Shown here: positions 1-64,000 of the stretch, piece by piece
Position numbering within the stretch: position 1 is the stretch's first letter
Layout: each line of letters opens with the position of its first letter
Assembly: GCA_054601695.1 (NCBI GenBank)
Contig: BAAHQB010000138.1
Coordinates: 186,001-250,000, forward strand
Reading direction: 5' to 3'
DNA length: 64,000 bases
DNA from: Amorphochlora amoebiformis
Taxonomy: Eukaryota > Cercozoa > Chlorarachniophyceae
Made by a program: the position numbers and the translations under genes
Notes under the pieces: generated by a model
What the model saw: the letters and a program-made list of their open reading frames with translations, nothing else
Told to the model about the DNA's origin: nothing
The model's database searches: none

Positions 1-1870
1 GGGCTGCTAGCAAAAAACAATATGATCCGAAATCCCGGACTCAATGGGGAAGAAAACGAAAAAGAGAGAGATTTTAAAGGGTACCCTCTCAATCGTCCAA
101 ATTTTGAGGTAACCAGAGTCGTCCAGGGCCGGGGGGGGAAGGACAACAGGGTCCATCGTAGACGAGGGGTTCAAGAGGCAGTGCACTCGCTCGCTCGCTG
201 TCGCCTCGCACGGAGTTCCGGGGCAGATACGCGGGATATCTTGGGAGAATACCCTCACATATCTGCCAGCTATATCATAAGGTCTACCCGGCTTATATCC
301 ATGGATAGATATGTATGATATTAGAATATAATACCTATAGGAGCTTGTTCGATTCCGACCAAGGTCACCAAACTCATTGTTTACGTTCTTTATGGTATAT
401 TTGCCTAGTAGTTTGACACTCTGCAAGAGTTAAGAGTGAGAATGCTCATATTCACCTAAATCCATCTTTTTGCGAATTTTTCGGCTGCAATTGATCATAC
501 CCCAGCCGGCCGTCGCCGTCCTGGGGACCTACCTCTTTTTCTTGCCGTTCGACACTTCCCGATCGACTACAAGGGAATCCCAGGTATGCCCTAGAAAATA
601 AAATCCTCTCAGTCCTCTTTCAAGTACGAGTTGACCGAAAATATGACCTCAACCCACACCCCCCAGTGGGGCCCAGTGGGGACCGCACTTACCTCAAGAT
701 CACCTTATCCCTTCGCAGATTGGGAGTACATCTTGTATACACGATCCCACAAGGCTTCATCCCGGCTTCAAGGTGCCTTATTTCGATATTGACCTGAGTC
801 TCTGTCTATTTTTACCTTTACCACGCCCATTGGCTATCCCCACGACTCTAGCGTCTCACCCGGGATTTGTCTCCGCTTCTTCTTTTTGTAATTTTTATTC
901 TTGGTAATGTGTGTAATCGCCGTGTGAGTATTGCATCTCAATGATATCATTCTGACGCAATTGCCATTCGGTACATTTTCTCGTCAATTGACCCCGGTTT
1001 GGGAAAGGTTTGGAAGAAGTATTGACCTGTTTTTTGTTCTTCAGAAGAACCCTCCAATCCTTTCTTTTGTGAGGATAACTCGGATGGCATCTTTTTCAAG
1101 CTCGCACCTGCCGGCTAGCCGGGATACCTTATGGTTACATCGAAACCGCCAGCACTACAACAAGCGAGGTTGGTTGAGTGCGGATGTTTGCGAATGTCAA
1201 TCGACTATTTGATTTGTAAGAATTTGCGTTAATGTGGTCTATGACTTTTCCCAGACCCAAAGTTTTGGCTCAAGACAGATCTAAATTCTGAACGACCGTC
1301 CAAATGCCTGGGTACATAAGACCCAACTCGACCTTTCAATCCGAACACTCATACGCCCGAACACCAGCCAATCCGAACACTCACACGCCCGAACACAAGC
1401 CTAAAACATAATTTCAAGAGCAAGATAACATATCTCACGCTCGTGTGAATAATCTGTCAGGCGACCAACACCGAATCGAAAACTGGATGAATGGCAACTT
1501 CTTCTCCGACCATCCAAGCCCTATCGTTAAGCAGGTCGATGGATAGTATTCCACATTGTTATTGCACCCATTCCCATTTCTTCTTCGCTCTCCAGCCTCC
1601 TAACCCTTCCAATGTTCTTATCTCAGAACGGAATAGTTTCGCCTGTCAAGGACCTGCCAAAGCCGATGTCACTGTCCACTGCGGCTGAAAGCAAGCACCA
1701 GGAGACTACTAGGAAACGGTCTGGCCGGAGGCACACGGAGTCGTCCTTCCTGCATTTAGCTTCCAAGGTGCTCTAGTGCGTTAAATATGAAAGATTACCG
1801 CAGATTGGGGTATTTAAGGGTAGAAGATGTCCACATAACGAATACCATGCAGCATGTTAAATGTGAATGA
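1..1870. other. Unassigned complex sequence
   Basis: This is the longest non-repetitive stretch in the window. Open frames of up to about 139 codons exist on both strands, but I recognise no protein family in any of them and none has convincing splice borders or a codon pattern that sets it apart. Because genuine exons elsewhere here are only 12-124 nt, exons of the plus-strand gene that ends at 3770, or of another gene, could be present unseen. Confidence 0.4.
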
Positions 1871-1883
1871 ATGTATTACATAA

Positions 1884-1895
1884 TTACATATATAT

Positions 1896-1973
<78 letters not shown>

Positions 1974-2200
1974 ACGCATAAGTGAGATGAAATAAGTAAT
2001 ATAATATGTTCATATGCAATAATATACATGGTTAGGAGTCCTCATTTGAAATTTTGTTAGGAGGACCAGAAGCTTGTACAGAAAATATTAGAGGTCCTGC
2101 GTACTCACAACGGCCATTTTAGGCGTCTTTCGTGGACTACCACGGTCATATACATCCATACATATCCAAATATAAATATTTACGTATGTATAGATCTATC

Positions 2201-2234
<34 letters not shown>

Positions 2235-2302
2235 TATACATATGTAATATATATAAAAATGTAATATATGTATATATATTATGATATATATATGTGTGTG
2301 TG

Positions 2303-2387
<85 letters not shown>

Positions 2388-2438
2388 CAGGATAAATAAA
2401 TAAGCACACATATATAAATATATACACATATATATACA

Positions 2439-2533
<95 letters not shown>

Positions 2534-2540
2534 TACACAA
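1884..2540. repeat. TA microsatellite cluster
   Basis: Several long (TA)n tracts with TG/CA interruptions fill this stretch, separated by about 220 nt of complex sequence near 2030-2200. Apparent peptides here are Tyr/Ile repeats translated from TA and are not genes. Confidence 0.9.
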
Positions 2541-2841
2541 ATGATCTATGTATGAATGAATAATATCCATAGACATATCCATAGTGTGATATGCCATGAT
2601 ATCTTAAACCTAATTCATATTTGTTCCAACCCTGATTAGCACACCAAAACCCCCGAAAGCCGCCGAAACCAGACCACGGAGAAGGCTGATGCCAAAGAGA
2701 AGCTTACCTTCCAAGAACAGTTCTCGACAGCCGGGGAAAAAAGGTATTGAAAACCCAATTTGAGGTCCCCCAGAGGCATTTAAAGTGAGCTGAGCCTTGC
2801 GTCCCCCTCACCATATCAGGAGCCGACGGGTTTCCTTTCAG

Positions 2842-3100
2842 CAGAGGGTCGAGTTGGTAAGTCGCAACTAATGGAGTTCCTGTTGAGAGATGCTGTATGC
2901 TTTATCTAACTCTGAATCTGCCTAAAGCGATACGTGGACCATCGAATGACCGACTACGGACTGCCCATGATGACGGCGATTCCTGGAACGGGAAATGGAA
3001 CTACCAATGTGGATTCAGAGGTTGGAATTGGCGAGAATGTGCATGTGTGTATGAAGGCATTGTGTATGTGTAGTATTATACACGTATAACATATGTGCAG

Positions 3101-3150
<50 letters not shown>

Positions 3151-3770
3151 AACAAATATATATGTGTGTACATATATGTAACATATATATATGCGAGGGT
3201 GTTCAAGCATGTGAATATAATATTGTGTGTATATGTATATAGATATATATATGTGTGTATATGTGTGTATATATATAATATATAATATGTAATATACAAT
3301 ATGAATATGTATATATATATATATATATATATTATAATTTGTATAGCATGTATATAAATGTCACACATTTGTGTATTATGACATTTGTAAATACATATAC
3401 ATACATTACATATATACAATTTTAATCACGGACTGCATGATGGATGTACATAAATGTTCTATACACGTTTAGTAAAACCTACCTCAATTCCTCTCAGTGG
3501 CACAATAGACCTCACACCGGCTGGTTTAACAAGTATGTTGGCTCTGGAAACCGGCCACGGTGGTGGTTCTACGACAGCGAACATTCCCAATCGTCTTCAG
3601 AGTCACCCAGTCCCGCTTTATCTCCGTCTTCCGGTGGTTTATCGCCCTCTAGCCCCTTAGAATCACCTTCGCGTAAACGTGAGATGTTTGGCGTCGACGG
3701 CTACGCGCATAACTCGGGTGGCCGCGAGAAACTCAAGAGAGCAAAGCGGGCGCGCTTATCTCTGGATTAG
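2842..3770 (+). CDS. 3' end of an unrecognised gene (Ser/Pro-rich, basic C-terminus)
   Basis: Three pieces join in phase 0: a candidate 15-nt exon at 2842-2856 (after tttcctttcag, before gtaagt), an exon at 2928-3020 and a terminal exon at 3498-3770 ending in TAG. The last exon follows a good polypyrimidine tract (ctcaattcctctcag). It begins [13 protein letters not shown], continues with an aromatic segment [13 protein letters not shown], then a Ser/Pro-rich low-complexity stretch, and ends in a basic cluster ([13 protein letters not shown]) that could be a nuclear localisation signal. I do not recognise the family. An alternative reading of the terminal exon in another frame is also open to 3660, but it is shorter and lacks these compositional features. 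A further candidate exon around 2640-2750 has a protein-like open frame but does not join in phase with the rest, so the 5' part is unresolved. Confidence 0.55.
2928..3020 (+). CDS. Unknown gene, penultimate exon
   Basis: The acceptor is ctgcctaaag and the donor GAG|gttgga. It encodes 31 codons starting [15 protein letters not shown], phase 0 at both ends, which is what the terminal exon needs. Confidence 0.5.
3498..3770 (+). CDS. Unknown gene, terminal exon
   Basis: It has 90 codons plus TAG. The acceptor is preceded by a clear pyrimidine run. It is Ser/Pro rich in the middle and basic at the end; see the gene-level entry. Confidence 0.65.
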   Translation, partial: WHNRPHTGWFNKYVGSGNRPRWWFYDSEHSQSSSESPSPALSPSSGGLSPSSPLESPSRKREMFGVDGYAHNSGGREKLKRAKRARLSLD

Positions 3771-3959
3771 AATCTGGGGGATGTACTAGATGTATAGCAC
3801 TCGGTGGGGCCTACATATACAATCATCTAAATCATCATACGTCTGATTGGTTCAGTACAGCAACTTCACACCCATCTGTCGTCCGTCGTGCGCCAGCGGC
3901 ATGCGCGTGCGTAAAAGTTATAAACTCCATGGAGAACTCGATTAATATTAGACAACGAC

Positions 3960-4690
3960 TGACTCAACTAGACAACAGTCTATCTAGCTAGTCTATAGCT
4001 ACTAGAGGACACTAGACTAGTACTAGTGCTCTAGTCTTCTAGGTCTTGTAGTACTAGTAGCGCTATAGTCTAGATAGTAGCTAGACCCGATCGGCCGCTC
4101 AATTGCAGTTAACTGGGTCTAGTTAGTACTGTAGTAGTTCCATATATAGAGACATTCCATTATCTTCCACTTGGATTACCAGTTATCATGATCTAGTACT
4201 AGTAGTAGCTAGTCTAGCACTAGGAGAACCTAGAGAACTACTAGAACTACTAGACTGATCAGTCTCTAGACTTGTAGACTAATAGCTAGAATAGAGTACT
4301 AGAACTAACCTAGTAACTAGCTAACACTAAGTACACATATCTAGACATATACTAGATATACTGGATATAGTAGATCTAGCGTATCATCTTGGCAGGAACT
4401 ACTAGAACTAGCTTGACTAGAGGAATACTGTCTAGCTATAGACTGTAAAAGTCTGAAATATCCTAGGTTTTGGACAACAGTCACTGAGTCAATGAATTCC
4501 GATTTCGTTTCTAGCTTTGCTATCTAGCGGCGGGTACCTAGTCTGGCTAGTAGTCGTCAAGTACAGTACATATCTTACTAGATCTAGCTCCACCCAGACT
4601 TAGTTGATGTTGTAATTAACTAGTGTAAGTCCGGATCATCTATTTACTAGATTTAGTCTGATGTGTGTATCCTCAATTCTTTTCATCAGT
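3960..4690. repeat. CTAG-rich island
   Basis: By eye there are roughly 45 CTAG tetranucleotides in about 700 nt, often as ACTAGTA, TCTAGA or AGCTAG. That is far above the about 3 expected for random sequence. No simple period is obvious, so it may be a decayed short tandem repeat. Confidence 0.75.
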
Positions 4691-4700
4691 TTCCCTGTGG

Positions 4701-4751
<51 letters not shown>

Positions 4752-5006
4752 CTGTTTGCACAAGCAGACACGTACATATATATAGCACATGTTTATATTC
4801 GTATACTACGTAACATATATGATACATACACATAAATATTTAATATATATATATATATATATATATCTGTACGTATGTGTATTGTATATATTATATGTGT
4901 GTATGTACACACATATGTATGTGTGTATATATTATGTATGTGTATGTATATATAATATATGTTTATATGTGTATGTGTATGTAATATATATATATATATA
5001 TAAAAA

Positions 5007-5047
<41 letters not shown>

Positions 5048-5099
5048 TACATGTATGTGTGATTACTGTTTTCTCATTCCAACGTAATAATAATAATAA

Positions 5100-6039
<940 letters not shown>

Positions 6040-6045
6040 GCTTAC

Positions 6046-6058
6046 GCTTCACACTAGC
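6046..6058 (-). CDS. CTPS: CTPS candidate tail exon
   Basis: After attacag the sequence reads ASVK plus one base, then C|gtaagc, a strong donor. Phase 0 fits exon 27. No family conservation is expected here, so support is only from splice signals. Confidence 0.35.
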
Positions 6059-6088
6059 CTGTAATAATATATATATATATATATATAT

Positions 6089-6135
<47 letters not shown>

Positions 6136-6167
6136 TATAGATATGTATATATTGATGTGCAGATTGG

Positions 6168-6199
<32 letters not shown>

Positions 6200-6502
6200 C
6201 ATATATATACACATATATACACATATATATGCTTAACTTTGTATATATTATGTATTGCGTGCATATTATTATATATATATATTACATATATATATATATA
6301 TATATATATGTTTATATACTATATATATATATGTATATATAATATATATAAAATATATATTTATTTATTTATTTATATATTTATATATATTTTATAAATG
6401 CATATACGTATTTGTATTCTAATATATGTATACATACATACATATATATACATATATATGTTTATGTAAATATATTATATATATATATATATATATATGT
6501 AC

Positions 6503-6553
<51 letters not shown>

Positions 6554-6582
6554 TATTATATATACACACACACGCACACACA

Positions 6583-6677
<95 letters not shown>

Positions 6678-6684
6678 ATATATA

Positions 6685-6731
<47 letters not shown>

Positions 6732-6773
6732 ATGAAACCCATGAAAATATATATATATATATATCTATATATC

Positions 6774-6853
<80 letters not shown>

Positions 6854-6876
6854 TGACCTTGATGAAACCCATGAAA

Positions 6877-6965
<89 letters not shown>

Positions 6966-6968
6966 GAC

Positions 6969-31028
<24,060 letters not shown>

Positions 31029-31960
31029 GGTCCGGTTTTTCTAGGAGATCATCAATTACCTGTAATAACCCCGACGAAATTATCCGAGCCGAGTTATTGA
31101 GATATCTTATTTCAAGATATTCTAATATCTATTATGGAGCTACCGAAAAAGTAAATCTTCAGCCATTTACCGGTAGTAACGGGTAATTTAGTTGTGAGTG
31201 TCTGTTCGGCTTCAGATGGACCAACCAGCATGGTCGGCGTGGGCGGGGAGGGTAGAAAAGGTCTTTCGGGCTTTAGTTTCCGTCTATTCTCTATATCATG
31301 CCCGGGAGAGCATATGTTCCCTCGGAGTCATCGGGAAAACAGGTACAAATACGATTTTTTAATGTTTCTGGGAAGTACTTCCGACAAAAAAGTCGCTTGT
31401 TGTGGGACTTGTGACTTTTTCTTTTGGTCTCGCTTTGATAGTTGTCTTTTATGGTACGAAACCAGAGGAATTGCATCTAATCGCTGTGTATGTATACAAG
31501 AGAAAGGCGATGAAAGCCAGAGATAAATAGAGAGATAGAGAGAGAGGGGATGGGAGAGTATCTCTCTCTTTCCCTCTCTCCGCTCTCTCCCCCTTTCGCT
31601 CTCTTCCCCCTCTCTCTCTTTCCCTCTCTCCGCTCTCTCTCTCTCTTTCCCTCTCTCCGCGCTCTCTCTCTCTTTCGCTCTCTCCGTGAATTTCTCTTTC
31701 CTTCTCTCCGTCTCTTTCCCCCTGCTTGTATGTCTGTCTGTCTGTCTCTCTCCTCCTTCATTTCCTGCCTCTCTCACCGCCCCTCTTCTCTCCCTCTCTC
31801 CCCTCCCTCTCCCCTCTCCTCTCCCTCTCTCCCCTCCCTCTTCCGTCTCCCTCCTCTCCTCTCCCCTCTCTCCCTCTCCCCCTCTCTCCTTCTCTCCCTC
31901 TCCCCCTCCTTCCATCTCTCCCTCTCTCTCTATAATATATATATATATATATATATGTTG

Positions 31961-32015
<55 letters not shown>

Positions 32016-32472
32016 GACATGACATATTATATACTGTATATTGCATATTATATGTTATATGTTATACATTATCTGTCATTCATATATTATATCTTACATA
32101 TATTATATATATTATATATTATATTCTATAGATATTATACTTCTATGTTATGTATTATAAATTATATATTACATATTATATATCATTCGTTATGTATTAT
32201 ATATCATATATTAACACTATACATTGTGTGTTTTTACTATATTATATATTTTATGTTATATATTATATATCATATCTTATGTATTATATGGTATATAAAA
32301 TATGTTATATATTATATATTATGTATTACATATTGTATGTTATATATTACATATTATATAATATATATGAGATATTATGTACTATAATTATGTATACACA
32401 TACATATATATTATATATATTATCCATATATTATGTTTTAAGTTATATGTATATCAGTTGCGAAAATCGCAG
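31029..32472. promoter_or_regulatory. Divergent intergenic / 5' region
   Basis: The first about 500 nt (31030-31530) are complex sequence with open frames on both strands. They probably hold the promoters of the divergent CTPS and HRQ1 genes and the unresolved first HRQ1 exon(s). A CT-rich tract (31550-31930), TA repeats and an AT-rich ATATTATAT stretch (32000-32440) follow. No core promoter element could be assigned. Confidence 0.4.
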
Positions 32473-63797
<31,325 letters not shown>

Positions 63798-64000
63798 GTA
63801 ACCCTAACCCTAACCATAACCCTAACCCTAACCATAACCCTAACCCTAACCATAACCCTAACCCTAACGCTAGCCTAGTCCTAACCATAGATTTAACCCT
63901 AACCCTAACCATAACCCTAATTCTAACCCTAACCCTAACCGTACACTTAAAACTACGTCTTAACCTAAGCCTAAATATTAAAATAACATTGACCCTAACC
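63798..64000. repeat. Telomeric intron, continues past the window
   Basis: Starts exactly at the donor after MQQ; CCCTAACCCTAACCATAA units on the HRQ1 sense strand. Confidence 0.96.

Noticed and set aside
63798-64000. True chromosome end at the window edge
   Set aside because: The array starts exactly at an HRQ1 splice donor and is degenerate; the gene's motif VI must lie beyond it.

Overview
The window is nuclear DNA of a eukaryote whose telomere repeat is probably TTAGGG. It is dominated by (TA)n microsatellites, interstitial telomeric repeats, CT/GA tracts and minisatellites. Almost all long open frames in it are translated repeats, such as poly-Tyr/Ile from TA tracts. The real coding sequence is hidden in dozens of very short exons (12-124 nt). 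I assembled these by matching conserved protein families and requiring correct splice phase. The sequence alone does not fix the lineage; a microbial eukaryote with giant, repeat-filled introns is my guess.

Layout. (1) 1-3770: mostly unassigned sequence, then the last exons of an unrecognised plus-strand gene with stop at 3768-3770. (2) 3771-5371: intergenic, including a CTAG-rich island. (3) About 5372-31028, minus strand: a complete or nearly complete CTP synthase gene. Its 27 supported exons join in frame to 547 codons, with P-loop, KTKPTQ, PGGFG, catalytic Cys and YHPEF motifs in family order; only the short C-terminal tail is unresolved. (4) 31029-32472: the region between divergent genes. 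(5) 32473 to beyond 64000, plus strand: a Hrq1/YprA-type superfamily 2 DNA helicase. Up to 35 exons give about 570 codons, from an N-terminal region through motifs I, Ia, Ib, II (DEAH), III, IV and V to the start of motif VI. The C-terminal part lies outside the window.

The two genes do not form an obvious pathway. What links them is intron architecture. Coding sequence is only about 5-7% of each gene span. Introns carry telomeric arrays, mostly with CCCTAA on the sense strand, and these or TA tracts often touch or form the splice sites. Most striking, many exon-intron junctions are tandemly repeated inside the adjacent intron, making rows of decoy splice sites. About 25 junctions show this; one has about 22 decoy donors, and one exon is copied whole.
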